Shown: positions 8,213 through 19,994, numbered from the stretch's first letter. The stretch is DNA of 64,000 nt from Pseudomonadota bacterium (GCA_021845505.1 JAJZVU010000010.1:36650-100649), one strand, 5' to 3'. Program-made: numbers and translations. The notes: generated from the letters alone by a model not told the origin.

Positions 8213-9213
8213 GTGCTAGCGAAAGCGCAGCCAAGCTGCCCGCCGCGCCCGCGGCGCGGCGCCTGCCCATGCGCCTGCGCCCCGGCACCGCGCTGCTCGG
8301 GCTGGCGTTGCTGACCCTGCCGCTGTGGATCGCCCATGTCGGCGGCTACACCGACATCGCGTCGCGGGTGCTGATCTACGCGCTGGCCGCGATGGGACTG
8401 AACCTGCTGCTGGGTTTCACCGGCGGCCTGTCCTTCGGCCACGCCGCCTACTTCGGCCTGGGGTCCTACGCGGTCGGGCTGATGCTCAAGTACGCGACCC
8501 ACAGCGTGCCGCTGGCGCTGGTGGTCGGCACCCTCGCCGGCGGCATCGTGGCCACGCTGCTGGCGCCGCTGGTGGTGCGGCGGCGGGGGATCTACTTCGC
8601 GATGATCACCATCGCGATCGGCCAGTTGTTCTACTTCGTATCCATCCGCTGGGCGTCGGTGACCGGCGGCTACGACGGCCTCACCGGATTTTCCCGGCAC
8701 GCGATCCACGTGCTGCCCGGGTTGCGCTGGACGCTCGGCTCCACCGGCTTTTATTACCTGGTGCTGCTGTGCTTCGCGATCGGCGCGTGGCTGATCTGGA
8801 TGGTGCTGCAGTCGCCGCTCGGGCGTACCTTTGTCGCGGTGCGTGAAAACCACAAACGGCTGCGCTTCCTCGGCGTCGGGGTGAACCATTACGCGGCGGC
8901 GTCGTTCGCGATTTCCGGGTTCATCGTCGCACTGGCCGGCGGCCTCAACGCGCTGCTGGACAACTTCACCTCGCCCAACAGCCTGGCCAACAACCTTTCG
9001 GGCGACCTGGTGATCATCGCGGTGCTCGGCGGCATGCGCAATTTCTGGGGGCCGTTCGTCGGCGCCGCCATTTTCGTGCTGGTGCGCGACTACGCCAGCA
9101 ACGTGACCAACAACTGGATGACCGTGATCGGCCTGATCTTCGTGCTGTCGGTGCTGTTCTTCCCGCTGGGCATCATGGGCTTCGTGCAGCGCAAGGGTCG
9201 GGGCCAGTCATGA
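8209..9213 (+). CDS. livM: HAAT-type ABC transporter permease, LivM-like
   Basis: A 334-residue second permease subunit. After a charged N-terminus come about nine hydrophobic segments. Recognisable LivM signatures are LAAMGLNLLLGFTGGLSFGHAAYFGLGSY split across residues 60-90, and NSLANNLSGDLVIIAVLGGM near the end. The start overlaps the livH stop and the end overlaps the livG start, so the subunits are translationally coupled. Confidence 0.92.
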   Translation: MSASESAAKLPAAPAARRLPMRLRPGTALLGLALLTLPLWIAHVGGYTDIASRVLIYALAAMGLNLLLGFTGGLSFGHAAYFGLGSYAVGLMLKYATHSVPLALVVGTLAGGIVATLLAPLVVRRRGIYFAMITIAIGQLFYFVSIRWASVTGGYDGLTGFSRHAIHVLPGLRWTLGSTGFYYLVLLCFAIGAWLIWMVLQSPLGRTFVAVRENHKRLRFLGVGVNHYAAASFAISGFIVALAGGLNALLDNFTSPNSLANNLSGDLVIIAVLGGMRNFWGPFVGAAIFVLVRDYASNVTNNWMTVIGLIFVLSVLFFPLGIMGFVQRKGRGQS

Positions 9214-9959
9214 GCCTGTTGCAACTGCGTTCGGTTTCCCGCCGCTTCGGCGCGCTGCAGGCGCTGAGCGACATCTCCCTCGACGTCGCCCCGGGTGAAC
9301 TGCGGGCGGTCATCGGCCCCAACGGAGCCGGAAAGACCACGCTGTTCAACCTGATCAGCGGGTTCTTCCCGCCGAGCAGCGGCGACATCGTGTTCGACGG
9401 CGAACCCATCCAGCGGATCAATCCCGCGGCGCTGGTTCGCCGGGGCATCATCCGCACCTTCCAGATCACCGAGATCTTCCTGTCGCTGAGCGTCGCCGAC
9501 AACCTGCGCATCGCCGCCGAGGTGTCGATGGGACTGAGCGCGCGGCCCTGGCTGTCGCGGGCGCGACGCGCCCAGGTCGACGCCCGGGTCGAGGAACTGG
9601 TGCACCTGGTCGGCCTGGCCGGCAAGGAGGACCGCATCGCCGGCGAACTCTCCCATGGCGACCAGCGGGTGGTCGAAGTGGGCATCGCGCTGTCGCGCAA
9701 GCCCAAGCTGCTGCTGCTCGACGAACCCACGGCCGGCATGGGCGACGAGGAAACCCAGCTGATGACCGCGCTGATCCGGCGCCTGAACAAGGAGCAGGGG
9801 ATCACCACCCTGTTCGTCGAACACGACATGGAAATCGTCTTCGGCATCGCCGACCGCATCACCGTGCTCGACAACGGCCATTTCCTGGCCGAAGGCAATG
9901 CCCAGGAAATCGCCGCCAACCCGGCGGTGCAGGCCGCCTATCTCGGCCGCCAGAACTGA
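9210..9959 (+). CDS. livG: HAAT-type ABC transporter ATP-binding protein, LivG-like
   Basis: A 249-residue cytoplasmic ATPase. Walker A is GPNGAGKTTLF at about residues 35-45. The signature region is GELSHGDQRVVEVGIAL, in which the usual LSGG is replaced by LSHG as is normal in LivG. Walker B is KLLLLDEPTAGM. The C-terminus is short and ends soon after the H-loop segment, as in LivG. The gene overlaps livM by four bases and is followed by livF after 19 bases. Confidence 0.93.
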   Translation: MSLLQLRSVSRRFGALQALSDISLDVAPGELRAVIGPNGAGKTTLFNLISGFFPPSSGDIVFDGEPIQRINPAALVRRGIIRTFQITEIFLSLSVADNLRIAAEVSMGLSARPWLSRARRAQVDARVEELVHLVGLAGKEDRIAGELSHGDQRVVEVGIALSRKPKLLLLDEPTAGMGDEETQLMTALIRRLNKEQGITTLFVEHDMEIVFGIADRITVLDNGHFLAEGNAQEIAANPAVQAAYLGRQN

Positions 9960-9978
9960 ACGAGCAGGAGCCGCCGCG

Positions 9979-10692
9979 ATGGCCAAGGTATTGCAAGTCG
10001 ATTCCATCCATACCTACTACGGCAAGAGCCACATCCTCGACGGCGTTTCGCTGAACGTCAGCGAGGGCGAACTCGTCGCGTTGCTCGGACGCAACGGGGC
10101 CGGGAAGAGCACGACGCTGCGCTCGATCATGGGCCTGACGCCGCCGCGCGAGGGCCGCATCGAGCTGTTCGGCAAGGACATGACCGGCGCCTCGGCGCAC
10201 CGCATCGCGGCCGCGGGAGTCGGCTACGTGCCCGAAGGGCGACGCATCTTCGGCCATCTTTCGGTGCACGAGAACCTGCTGGTGTCGCGCCAGACCCCGG
10301 GCAACTGGACCATCGACAGCGTCTACCAGCTGTTTCCCCGGCTGCACGAACGCCGCACCAGCAAGGGCGGCAGGCTGTCGGGCGGCGAGCAGGAAATGCT
10401 GGCGATCGCGCGCGCGCTGCTGCTCAACCCCAAGCTGCTGATCCTCGACGAACCCTCGCAGGGGCTGGCGCCGATCATCGTGCAGGAAGTCATGCGCACC
10501 GTCGGCCGCATGAAGCAAGAGGGCATCGCGGTGCTGCTGGTCGAGCAGAATGTATTCGGCGCGCTGGAACTGGCCGATCGCGCCTACGTGCTGGGCGAGG
10601 GCCGCGTGCTGTACGACGGCAGCGCCGCGGAATTGCGCGCCGACACCGCGCGCATGGAGCAACTGGCCGGCGTCGCCCATGCGGCTGCCTGA
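9979..10692 (+). CDS. livF: HAAT-type ABC transporter ATP-binding protein, LivF-like
   Basis: A 237-residue ATPase, the usual LivF size. Walker A is GRNGAGKSTTL, the signature is LSGGEQEMLAIARAL, and Walker B is KLLILDEPSQGLAP. ATG 9979 is selected because MAKVLQVDSIHTYYG is the typical LivF start and GCAGGAG lies just upstream. The in-frame codon at 9898 would run back into livG. It completes the five-gene transporter. Confidence 0.93.
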   Translation: MAKVLQVDSIHTYYGKSHILDGVSLNVSEGELVALLGRNGAGKSTTLRSIMGLTPPREGRIELFGKDMTGASAHRIAAAGVGYVPEGRRIFGHLSVHENLLVSRQTPGNWTIDSVYQLFPRLHERRTSKGGRLSGGEQEMLAIARALLLNPKLLILDEPSQGLAPIIVQEVMRTVGRMKQEGIAVLLVEQNVFGALELADRAYVLGEGRVLYDGSAAELRADTARMEQLAGVAHAAA

Positions 10693-11050
10693 GGGCGGCC
10701 CGCTGCCTGCCCGAGGCTGGCGCGGGCGCCAGCTCAAGCCGGCCTGACGGCGGGGCGGGGGCCGCGGCGCGCCGCCGCTTGTCGGCGCGCCGCGTCGGAC
10801 ACAGGGTTCACCCTGCTCCGCATCAGGGTTTGTCCTTGCACTTTGTCCCCATGCGCGGGACACTACTGGCGTAACAAAGCCGGCTTTTCGGACGCCCCTT
10901 GTCTCGAGCGTGCGGGAAGCGTGGGCCCGGGCATCCCGAGCGCGCATCCGGTATCCCGCGGGCAGGCAGTTCCCCGGGGCCGGAAGCAACGGGGTTGCGC
11001 GGTCCGCCTGCCCGCCGGGAGCCAATCGCCCGGCTCGCCCGTCCAGGACC
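10693..11050 (+). other. 358-base intergenic region between transporter and puuD-like gene
   Basis: No convincing coding frame is seen. The first half holds two inverted repeats, listed separately. The second half is GC-rich and featureless except for several CAGGGTT elements. It may hold the end of the transporter operon and a promoter for the hydrolase/ligase genes, but no clear -35/-10 pair is visible. Confidence 0.5.
10765..10792. terminator. Paired CGGCGCGCCG inverted repeat after livF
   Basis: The 10-base self-complementary word CGGCGCGCCG occurs at 10765-10774 and again at 10783-10792 with an 8-base spacer. It can fold into a 10-bp stem. There is no T-run, so it may be a factor-dependent terminator, a message stabiliser or an operator. 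A further stem, CAGGGT-TC-ACCCTG, lies at 10802-10815. Confidence 0.4.
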
Positions 11051-11851
11051 ATGAGCAACGCGGTACCCCTGGTGGCGGTCGCCACCGACCTGAAACAACT
11101 CTGCGGCCAGGCGGTGCACGCCGTCGCGCGCAAGTACGTCGACCCGCTGCTGGAAATCTCCGGCTGCCTGCCGCTGCTGCTGCCGGCCTTCGGCGCCAGC
11201 ACCCCGATCGACGACCTGCTTTCGTCGGTTCACGGCCTGCTGTTCTCCGGGTCACCGTCGAATATCGAACCCCACCATTACGGCGAATCGCTGGACAACC
11301 CGGCTTCGCCCGCCGACCCGGCACGCGATGCGACCACGCTGCCGCTGATCCGCGCGGCCATCGCCCGCGGCATCCCGGTGTTCGGGATCTGCCGCGGCTT
11401 CCAGGAGATCAACGTCGCGCTCGGCGGGACGCTGCTGCAGCAGGTGCACCGCACCGAAGGCTACGCCGACCACCGCGAGGACGAGAGCCTGCCGCTGGAG
11501 CAGCAGTACGGCCCCGCGCATGAAGTGCGGGCGGTCCCCGCAAGCTGGCTCGAGCGCCTGGTCGGGCGTGCGCGCTGGCAGGTCAACAGCCTGCACGGCC
11601 AGGGCATCAAGCGCCTGGCTCCCGGCCTGTTGCCCCAGGCCTACGCCCCCGACGGCCTGGTCGAGGCGTATACCCACGCCCACTCCAGCGGTTTGCTGCT
11701 TGCGGTCCAATGGCATCCTGAATGGCATGCCTCGTCGAACCCGGTGTCGATCGCGCTGTTCCGGGCCTTCGGCGACGCCTGCCGGGCGCATGCCGCCCAG
11801 CGCAACACCCTGCAGCCGAGCGCCCGACGCGCGCACGCCCAAGCCGCCTGA
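11051..11851 (+). CDS. puuD: Gamma-glutamyl-gamma-aminobutyrate hydrolase family protein
   Basis: A 266-residue class I glutamine amidotransferase-like hydrolase (peptidase C26). The nucleophile elbow GICRGFQEINVALGGTLLQQ contains the catalytic Cys. The His of the triad is in the WHPEWH motif near the C-terminus. PuuD cleaves gamma-glutamyl-GABA to glutamate and GABA in the cytoplasm, the last step of the pathway. The ATG at 11051 is chosen because MSNAVPLVAVATDLK begins the first beta strand. An upstream in-frame start would add low-complexity residues. Confidence 0.88.
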   Translation: MSNAVPLVAVATDLKQLCGQAVHAVARKYVDPLLEISGCLPLLLPAFGASTPIDDLLSSVHGLLFSGSPSNIEPHHYGESLDNPASPADPARDATTLPLIRAAIARGIPVFGICRGFQEINVALGGTLLQQVHRTEGYADHREDESLPLEQQYGPAHEVRAVPASWLERLVGRARWQVNSLHGQGIKRLAPGLLPQAYAPDGLVEAYTHAHSSGLLLAVQWHPEWHASSNPVSIALFRAFGDACRAHAAQRNTLQPSARRAHAQAA

Positions 11852-11980
11852 AGGCACGCCCACGCTACGGGCCCACGCTACGGGCCCACGCCTTGCCCGG
11901 TCGGCCGGGGGTGCGGGGCTCGGCTGCTCATCGGCGGCCTGCATGCCAGCGGGGCCGTCGCGCAACCCGAGGAGCCCGCG

Positions 11981-13405
11981 ATGAGCCTGCCAGCGTCTTC
12001 CCCAGCCCCGACCCGCGCGCCGGCGGCTGCCGCCGCCGAGGGCCTGCCGGGCCATTTCCACGAACTCGAAGCCTGGCTGAACCAGCGGCGGATCACCGAA
12101 ATCGAGTGCCTGGTTCCCGACCTGACCGGGGTCGCCAGGGGCAAGATCCTGCCGCGCAGCAAGTTCACCGAAGACCGGGGAATGCGGCTGCCCGAAAGCA
12201 TCATCGGGCTGACGGTCACAGGCAACTGGCCCGAAGACGAAAAGCTGGCCGAACTGATCAGCGAAACCGACCGCGACATGCACCTGCTGCCCGACGCGTC
12301 GACGGTGCGCCCGGTGCCGTGGGCGACCGAGCCGACCGCCCAGGTGATCCACGACTGCCATTTCCGCGACGGCAGCGAGGTCGACTACGCGCCGCGCAGC
12401 GTGCTGAAGAACGTGCTGCGGCTGTACGCCCAGCGCGGCTGGCGGCCGGTGGTCGCGCCGGAGATCGAGTTCTACCTGGTGGCCAAGAACACCGACCCCG
12501 ACCAGCCGCTGCGCCCGCCGCTCGGGCGCTCGGGCCGCGCCGAGACCTCGCGCCAGCACTACAGCATCGACGCGGTCAACGAATTCGATCCGCTGTTCGA
12601 GGACATCTACGACTATTGCGAAGCGATGGGTCTTGACATCGACACCTTGATCCACGAAGTCGGCGCCGGGCAGATGGAAATCAATTTCCTGCACGGCGAC
12701 GCGCTGGATCTCGCCGACAAGGTGTTCTTTTTCAAGCGCACGCTGCGCGAGGCCGCGCTGCGCCACAACATGTACGCGACCTTCATGGCCAAGCCGATGG
12801 CAGGCGAACCCGGCAGCGCGATGCACGTGCACCAGAGCGTGATCGACCTCGCCAGCGGACGCAACCTGTTCAGCAACCCCGACGGATCGGCCTCCACCGC
12901 GTTCACCCATTACATCGGCGGCCTGCAGAAATACATCCCCCACGTGATGGCGCTGTTCGCCCCCTACGTCAACTCCTATCGCCGCCTCGGCGGCGGCGCC
13001 GCGGCGCCGACCAATGTCGAATGGGGCACCGACAACCGCACGGTCGGCATCCGCGTGCCGTCGGCCAATGCGCACAACCGCAGGCTCGAGAACCGGGTGA
13101 TCGGCGCCGACGCGAACCCCTACGTCGCGCTGGCCGCGACGCTGGCCTGCGGCTACCTGGGAATGCTCGGGCAGATCGAGGCGCTGCCGGAAGCCGGCGG
13201 CAACGCCTGCACGCAACCGACGACCATCGAGCTGCCGCAGAGCCTGCCCGAGGCGGTGCGCCTGCTGGGCCAGCCGCCGGAGCTCGAGCAGTTGCTGGGC
13301 AGGCGCTTTTGCGGCATCTACCGCGCGGTGAAGACCAGCGAGTACGCCGAGTTCATGCAGGTCATCAGCCCCTGGGAGCGCGAGCACCTGCTGCAGCATG
13401 TCTGA
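11981..13405 (+). CDS. puuA: Glutamine synthetase-family ligase, probable gamma-glutamylputrescine synthetase
   Basis: A 474-residue member of the glutamine synthetase superfamily, close in length to E. coli PuuA. The beta-grasp N-terminal part contains [17 protein letters not shown]. The catalytic part has [26 protein letters not shown], the His-containing AMHVHQSV motif, and the arginine-rich [15 protein letters not shown]. PuuA joins glutamate to putrescine using ATP, the first step of the pathway. A GAGGAG site precedes ATG 11981. Related enzymes act on other amines such as ethanolamine or isopropylamine. The neighbouring PuuB/C/D-like genes favour putrescine or another diamine. Confidence 0.85.
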   Translation: MSLPASSPAPTRAPAAAAAEGLPGHFHELEAWLNQRRITEIECLVPDLTGVARGKILPRSKFTEDRGMRLPESIIGLTVTGNWPEDEKLAELISETDRDMHLLPDASTVRPVPWATEPTAQVIHDCHFRDGSEVDYAPRSVLKNVLRLYAQRGWRPVVAPEIEFYLVAKNTDPDQPLRPPLGRSGRAETSRQHYSIDAVNEFDPLFEDIYDYCEAMGLDIDTLIHEVGAGQMEINFLHGDALDLADKVFFFKRTLREAALRHNMYATFMAKPMAGEPGSAMHVHQSVIDLASGRNLFSNPDGSASTAFTHYIGGLQKYIPHVMALFAPYVNSYRRLGGGAAAPTNVEWGTDNRTVGIRVPSANAHNRRLENRVIGADANPYVALAATLACGYLGMLGQIEALPEAGGNACTQPTTIELPQSLPEAVRLLGQPPELEQLLGRRFCGIYRAVKTSEYAEFMQVISPWEREHLLQHV

Positions 13406-13630
13406 GCCCCGCCGAGCCAGGCAGCCGATCGGGCGCACCGCTGCACCGCCGCACCGCTTCAGCCGCTGCAGCGGGCCGGCGGGGTGATCGCGCCGCCGCC
13501 GGGGTGCAGCCGCGCCGGCAGCCCGCGGCGCGCGCTGGCCCGGGGGGCGCCGAATCAGTAACATCCAGCGCCGGACCGATGCCCAGCGCGCGCCGGCTCC
13601 GTTCCCCCCGCCCCGCCGCCCCGATCCGCC

Positions 13631-15028
13631 ATGAGCCACCGCCCGGAACCCGTCGCACTCGACCGCAACGCCCTCGGCCTGACCGAGTCCACGATCATGG
13701 GCGTGGCGGGCGCCGCGCCGGTGTTCTCCATCGCGGCCACGAGCGCCGCGCTGGTGGCCAGCGTCGGCGTGCTGGCACCGGCCAGCCTGCTGTACTGCGG
13801 CCTGCTGATGTTCGGCGTGACCTTCGCCTACATGTACCTGAACCGCCTGGACGCCAATGCCGGCGCCTCGTACGCGTGGGTCAGCAGGATCTTCAACCGC
13901 GCGCTGGGGTTCCTGGCCGGCTGGTCGCTGCTCGTCGCGTCGGCGATGTTCATGGTCTCGGGAACGATCCCGGCTGCCACCGCGACCCTGGCGCTGGTCG
14001 CGCCGTCGCTGGTGGGAAGCACCCCCGTGGTGACCCTGGTGGCCGCGGGCTGGCTGATCCTGGTCAGCGCGGTGATCCTCAAGGGCATCAAGCTGACCAG
14101 CTACGTGCAGGTCACGCTGACCGCGCTCGAACTGCTGATCCTGCTGGTCATCGTCGTCGCCTCGCTGTGGAGGTTCTCCAGCATGCCGGCGCACCCTCTG
14201 CACTGGGCGGACTTCAGCCCGACCGCGTTCAGCCCCCATGTGTTCACCCTGGGCGCGCTGACGGCCATCTTCTTCTACTGGGGCTGGGACGTCACGGTGA
14301 ACCTCAACGAGGAGACCCGCGACGGCAGCCGGGTCGCCAGCGTCGGCTCGCTGCTGGCGATGCTGATCATCATCGCGCTGTTCATCCTGTTCATGGTGGT
14401 GGCGCTGCTCGCGCTGAGCGACCAGGAGATCCAGAACGCCAGCACCAACATCATGCTGGCGGTCGCCGACAAGCTGTTCCCCAAGCCGTGGAACTACATG
14501 GCCGTGCTGGCGGTGATGCTGAGCACCCTGGGCACGCTGGAAACCTCGATCCTGCAGTTCACCCGCACCATGTTCGCGCAAAGCCGCGACGGCATGCTGC
14601 ACCACCGCTACGCCCACCTGCATCCGACCTGGGACACGCCGTGGGTGGCCACGCTGGTGATCGCCGGCTTCGGGCTGGCGCTGCTGTTCCTCGCTTCGTT
14701 CATCCCGACGGTCAACCAGATCATCCAGGACTCGATCGACGCCATCGGCTTCCAGGCCTCGTTCTACTATGGCCTGGCCTGCCTGGCCTGCGCCTGGCAT
14801 GTCTGGAAGGCCGAGCGCAAGAGCGCGCTCGAGGTGCTGCTGTTCCTGGTGTGGCCGCTGGTGTCGGGGTTGTTCCTGTGGTTCATCGGCATCTACAGCC
14901 TGCCGACCTTCAACACCACGGTGAACGTGATCGCGATGGGCGGAATCCTGCTGGGACTGCTGCCCTTCTGGTTCAATCGCAGGAAGGCCGCGCCCACCGC
15001 GCAAGCCCAGCCCGTCAACGAACTCTGA
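13631..15028 (+). CDS. APC-superfamily amino acid/polyamine permease
   Basis: A 465-residue protein with about twelve transmembrane segments. The first one carries the APC-family pattern [21 protein letters not shown], and [19 protein letters not shown] residues follow the second helix. It is probably the secondary importer for putrescine, GABA or a related amine, judged from its place between the ligase and the aldehyde dehydrogenase. Substrate cannot be read from sequence. The 225 bases between the ligase and this gene are GC-rich and show no clear signal. Confidence 0.85.
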   Translation: MSHRPEPVALDRNALGLTESTIMGVAGAAPVFSIAATSAALVASVGVLAPASLLYCGLLMFGVTFAYMYLNRLDANAGASYAWVSRIFNRALGFLAGWSLLVASAMFMVSGTIPAATATLALVAPSLVGSTPVVTLVAAGWLILVSAVILKGIKLTSYVQVTLTALELLILLVIVVASLWRFSSMPAHPLHWADFSPTAFSPHVFTLGALTAIFFYWGWDVTVNLNEETRDGSRVASVGSLLAMLIIIALFILFMVVALLALSDQEIQNASTNIMLAVADKLFPKPWNYMAVLAVMLSTLGTLETSILQFTRTMFAQSRDGMLHHRYAHLHPTWDTPWVATLVIAGFGLALLFLASFIPTVNQIIQDSIDAIGFQASFYYGLACLACAWHVWKAERKSALEVLLFLVWPLVSGLFLWFIGIYSLPTFNTTVNVIAMGGILLGLLPFWFNRRKAAPTAQAQPVNEL

Positions 15029-15067
15029 ACGTACTGCGGCCGCCAGGTCGATCGAGGAGACCCCGCC

Positions 15068-16582
15068 ATGAACGCCCCCACCCCGCGCGACCTCTGGCAC
15101 GGCCGCGCCAACGACCTGCTCGGCCGCGGCATCGACGGCAGGCTGCTGATCGACGGCCAGCGCTACCACGCGGTCGACGGACGCTGCTTCGACTGCGTCA
15201 GCCCTCTCGACGGCAAGGTCATCGCGCGGGTGGCGCGCGGCCAGGCGGCCGACATCGACCTCGCGGTGGCCAGCGCGCGCGCCGCCTTCGCCGACGGCCG
15301 CTGGAGCGCGCGCTCGCCCGGCGCGCGCAAGAAGGTGCTGCTGGCCTTCGCCGAGCGCATCCGCGCTGCGCGCGACGAACTCGCGCTGCTGGAAACCCTG
15401 GACATGGGCAAGCCGATCTCCGCCAGCCTGTCGGCCGACGTGCCCGGCACCGCGCGGTGCATCCAGTGGTATGCCGAGGCGGTCGACAAGGTCTACGGAG
15501 AGATCGCTCCGACCGGCGGCGACTCGCTGGCCCTGGTCAGCCGCGAGCCGGTCGGGGTGGTGGCGGCGATCGTGCCGTGGAACTACCCGCTGCTGATGAC
15601 CGCCTGGAAGCTCGGTCCGGCGCTGGCAGCCGGCAACAGCGTGGTGCTCAAGCCCAGCGAACGCTCGCCGCTGAGCGCGTTGCGGCTGGCCGAACTGGCG
15701 CTGGAGGCCGGGTTGCCGCCGGGGGTGCTCAACGTCGTCCCCGGCTTCGGCGGCGAGGCCGGCGAAGCGCTGGCGCTGCACATGGACGTCGACGCGGTGG
15801 GCTTCACCGGCTCCACCCGCACCGGGCGGCTGATGCTCGAGTATGCCGGCCGCAGCAACCTGAAACGGGTCTACAACGAGCTCGGCGGAAAGTCGGCCAA
15901 CGTGGTGTTCGCCGACTTCGACGACCTCGACCGCGCCGCCGCCACCGCGGTGGGCAGCATGTTCTACAACCAGGGCGAGTCGTGCAACGCGCCGTCGCGC
16001 CTGCTGGTGCAGGAGTCGATCGCCGACGACTTCATCGAACGCCTGGCGGCGCTGGCGCCGGGATACGCGCCCGGCGACCCGCTCGACCCCGGGACCCGCA
16101 TGGGCGCGCTGGTCGACGAGCGCCACACCGCGGTGGTCATGGACTACATCCGCAGCGGCCTGCAGCAGGGGGCGCGCTGCGTGGCCGGAGGCGAGCAGGT
16201 GCTGCAGGCCAGCGGAGGGCAGTTCGTCGCGCCCACGGTGTTCGACGCGGTCGACAACAGCATGCGCATCGCCCGCGAGGAGATCTTCGGCCCGGTGCTG
16301 TCGGTGATCCGCTTCAGCAACGAGCAGCAGGCGCTGCAGATCGCCAACGATTCCAGCTACGGCCTGCACGCCGCGGTGTGGACGCGCAACCTCGACCGCG
16401 CGGTGCGCATGTCCCGCGCGCTGCGCGCGGGCACGGTGCACATCAACGAATACGACGAGGACGACATCACCGTGCCCTTCGGCGGTGTCAAGCAGTCGGG
16501 CAACGGCCGCGACAAGTCGCTGCACGCGCTGGACAAGTACTGCGAGCTCAAGACCACCTGGATGCGCATCGACCCGGCCTGA
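15068..16582 (+). CDS. puuC: NAD(P)-dependent aldehyde dehydrogenase, probable gamma-glutamyl-gamma-aminobutyraldehyde dehydrogenase
   Basis: A 504-residue aldehyde dehydrogenase, matching the length of E. coli PuuC. Visible motifs are [20 protein letters not shown], the NAD-binding [12 protein letters not shown], the general-base Glu in [14 protein letters not shown] and the catalytic Cys in [13 protein letters not shown]. Near the end [14 protein letters not shown] is family-typical. It should oxidise gamma-glutamyl-gamma-aminobutyraldehyde to gamma-glutamyl-GABA, the step between the oxidase and the hydrolase encoded nearby. A GAGGAG site lies just before ATG 15068. Confidence 0.88.
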   Translation: MNAPTPRDLWHGRANDLLGRGIDGRLLIDGQRYHAVDGRCFDCVSPLDGKVIARVARGQAADIDLAVASARAAFADGRWSARSPGARKKVLLAFAERIRAARDELALLETLDMGKPISASLSADVPGTARCIQWYAEAVDKVYGEIAPTGGDSLALVSREPVGVVAAIVPWNYPLLMTAWKLGPALAAGNSVVLKPSERSPLSALRLAELALEAGLPPGVLNVVPGFGGEAGEALALHMDVDAVGFTGSTRTGRLMLEYAGRSNLKRVYNELGGKSANVVFADFDDLDRAAATAVGSMFYNQGESCNAPSRLLVQESIADDFIERLAALAPGYAPGDPLDPGTRMGALVDERHTAVVMDYIRSGLQQGARCVAGGEQVLQASGGQFVAPTVFDAVDNSMRIAREEIFGPVLSVIRFSNEQQALQIANDSSYGLHAAVWTRNLDRAVRMSRALRAGTVHINEYDEDDITVPFGGVKQSGNGRDKSLHALDKYCELKTTWMRIDPA

Positions 16583-16659
16583 GCCGGCACGCGCGCCCGG
16601 GGCGCGGGCCGGCGACAATAGCGGGCTGCGCGCCGCCGCCGGCGCGCCCCCAGCCTGCG

Positions 16660-17769
16660 ATGCCGACATCCCCTCCTTCCTCGCCGCAGCCCGGACAGTG
16701 GTCGCTGTCCGACTTCGATTTCGAGCTGCCCGCCGACCGCATCGCCCAGCACCCCAGCCCGGTGCGCAGCGCCAGCCGCCTGCTCGACGCCCGCGCGGAA
16801 CTGCACGACAGGGTGTTCGCCGAGCTGCCGTCGCTGCTCGAACCCGGCGACCTGCTGGTGTTCAACGACACCCGGGTGATCAAGGCGCGGCTGTTCGGCG
16901 CCAAGGCCAGCGGCGGCGCGGTGGAACTGCTGGTCGAGCGGGTGCTCGACGGCCACGAGGTCGTCGCCCACATGCGCGCCAGCCGCAAGCCCGCGCCGGG
17001 CAGCCGACTGCGCATGCAGGGCGGCTTCGAGGCCGAGGTGCTGGGCCGCTGGCCGCGACCCGACGGCGCGCTGTTCCACCTGCGCTTCAGCGACGAACCC
17101 CACGCGCTGATGCAGCGCCACGGCCATGTCCCGCTGCCGCCGTACATCACCCACGCCGACGATGCCGACGATGCGCGGCGCTACCAGACGGTGTTCGCGC
17201 GCGTGCCGGGGTCGGTCGCCGCGCCGACCGCCGCACTGCACTTCGACCAGTCGCTGCTCGATGCCTTGCGCGAGCGCGGGGTCGCCAGCGCGCACCTGAC
17301 GCTGCACGTGGGCGCCGGCACCTTCCAGCCGGTGAAGGTCGACGACCCGGCGCTGCACCCCATGCACAGCGAGCGCTTCGCGGTCCCCGGCGCGACCCTG
17401 CAGGCCATCGGCCGCACGCGCGCGCGCGGCGGCCGCGTGGTCGCGGTAGGCACGACCACCGTGCGCGCGCTGGAGTCGGTGGCCCGCGACGCCGGCGCGG
17501 CCGCGCTGCAGCCGCCGTGGCGCGACTGGAGCGGCGAGACCGACATATTCATCGTCCCCGGCCACCGCTTCGCGTGGATCGACATGCTGCTGACCAATTT
17601 CCACCTGCCCAAGTCGACCCTGCTGATGCTGGTCAGCGCCTTCGCCGGGATGCAGCCGATCCGCGATGCCTACGCCCATGCGGTGCGGCAGGGCTACCGC
17701 TTCTTCAGCTACGGCGACGCGATGCTGCTGCAGCGCGGCCGCGCGCCCGCACACCCGCTTCGGGGGTAG
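16660..17769 (+). CDS. queA: S-adenosylmethionine:tRNA ribosyltransferase-isomerase QueA
   Basis: A 369-residue enzyme that transfers and isomerises the ribose of S-adenosylmethionine onto preQ1 at tRNA position 34, making epoxyqueuosine. The start [19 protein letters not shown] is the conserved QueA N-terminus. Other motifs include [41 protein letters not shown] and [20 protein letters not shown] 16660 is taken because it gives only a short Ser/Pro extension before the conserved start. Upstream in-frame codons run through the aldehyde dehydrogenase in another frame. Tgt, the previous step, is encoded just downstream. Confidence 0.96.
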   Translation: MPTSPPSSPQPGQWSLSDFDFELPADRIAQHPSPVRSASRLLDARAELHDRVFAELPSLLEPGDLLVFNDTRVIKARLFGAKASGGAVELLVERVLDGHEVVAHMRASRKPAPGSRLRMQGGFEAEVLGRWPRPDGALFHLRFSDEPHALMQRHGHVPLPPYITHADDADDARRYQTVFARVPGSVAAPTAALHFDQSLLDALRERGVASAHLTLHVGAGTFQPVKVDDPALHPMHSERFAVPGATLQAIGRTRARGGRVVAVGTTTVRALESVARDAGAAALQPPWRDWSGETDIFIVPGHRFAWIDMLLTNFHLPKSTLLMLVSAFAGMQPIRDAYAHAVRQGYRFFSYGDAMLLQRGRAPAHPLRG

Positions 17770-17835
17770 GCATCGAGGCGTCGAAGGGATACATTGGGCC
17801 GCGCCGCCGCATCCCGTCCCCCTGTCCGCCCCACC

Positions 17836-18771
17836 ATGCGTCACGTCCTCACGCAGGCACTCCAGCGCGCAGCGCTGGCCACCGGGGCGTCGCGCTGGCT
17901 GGCCGGCCGCCAGGCCGCGCGGCGGGTCCTGATGCTGCACGGCGTCGGCGGCGCCGACATGCCCCTGCCCGAATTCGAGGGCATGTTGCGCTGGCTGGGC
18001 CGCAACTTCCGCGTGGTCGCGCTGGCCGACGTGGTCGACGGTCTGCGCCGCGGCGTCGCGCCGGACCCCCGCGGCGAACTGGCGCTGACCTTCGACGACG
18101 GACTGCGCAACCAGTACCGGCTCGCCTACCCGGTGCTGCGCAGGCTGGGATTGCCCGCCACCATCTTCGTCTGCCCCGACCTGGTCGAGCGCGGGTGCTG
18201 GCTGTGGAACCACGAGGTGCGCGCGCGCTGGCAGCGCCTGGAGCCGCGCCAGCGGCTCGCGCTGGCCGAGGAGTTCGGCGCCGCCGGCAGCGATGTGGCC
18301 GCGGCGGTGCAGCGCCTGAAGGACCTGCCGCCGGCCGCACGCGAGGCGAGCTGCCGGCGGCTGCGCCAGGCCACGCCGGGCTTTCGCGCGACACCCGAGG
18401 AACAGGCCGCGTACGACATGATGAGCTGGGACGACATGCGCGACATGGACCCGGCGCTGGTGACCATCGGCTCGCACACCCTGACCCACCCGATCCTGCC
18501 GCTGCTCGACGACCCGGCGCTGGAGCGCGAACTGGCGCAAAGCCGCCTGCGGCTGGAAGATCGGCTGCAGCGCGAAGTCGGGCTGTTCTGCTACCCCAAT
18601 GGATCCACCGACTCCCGCGTGCGCGCCGCTGCCGGGCGCCACTACGCCGGGGCGGTCTCCACCGAGGAGTCGCTGGCGACGGCGGACGCCGACCTGCTGG
18701 CCATCCCGCGCATTCCGTCGACTCCGAATCTGGCGCTGTGCGCGTGGCGCCTGCACCGCCCCCGCGCCTGA
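17836..18771 (+). CDS. Polysaccharide deacetylase (NodB-like) family protein
   Basis: A 311-residue carbohydrate esterase 4 family protein. The metal and catalytic aspartates are in LALTFDDGLRNQ (about residues 84-95), and the metal-binding histidines are in IGSHTLTHPIL. The C-terminal CYPNGSTDSRV corresponds to the conserved motif carrying the late catalytic residues. An insertion between the two motifs carries the charged region around the conserved WLWNHEVR. No clear signal peptide is seen, so it may act in the cytoplasm or at the inner face of the membrane. It sits between queA and tgt on the same strand with no obvious link to queuosine. The natural substrate is unknown. Confidence 0.85.
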   Translation: MRHVLTQALQRAALATGASRWLAGRQAARRVLMLHGVGGADMPLPEFEGMLRWLGRNFRVVALADVVDGLRRGVAPDPRGELALTFDDGLRNQYRLAYPVLRRLGLPATIFVCPDLVERGCWLWNHEVRARWQRLEPRQRLALAEEFGAAGSDVAAAVQRLKDLPPAAREASCRRLRQATPGFRATPEEQAAYDMMSWDDMRDMDPALVTIGSHTLTHPILPLLDDPALERELAQSRLRLEDRLQREVGLFCYPNGSTDSRVRAAAGRHYAGAVSTEESLATADADLLAIPRIPSTPNLALCAWRLHRPRA

Positions 18772-18803
18772 GGCCGAGCGCCGGGGCGCGCGCGGCCGCC
18801 TGA

Positions 18804-19994
<1,191 letters not shown>

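Noticed and set aside
11252..16669. An 1805-codon minus-strand frame spanning puuD to puuC
   Set aside because: It covers four confidently identified plus-strand genes and two intergenic gaps. The translation is low-complexity and shows no domain.
13021..17769. A single 1582-codon plus-strand frame ending in queA
   Set aside because: Only the last 369 codons match a protein (QueA). The rest is out of frame with puuA, the permease and puuC.
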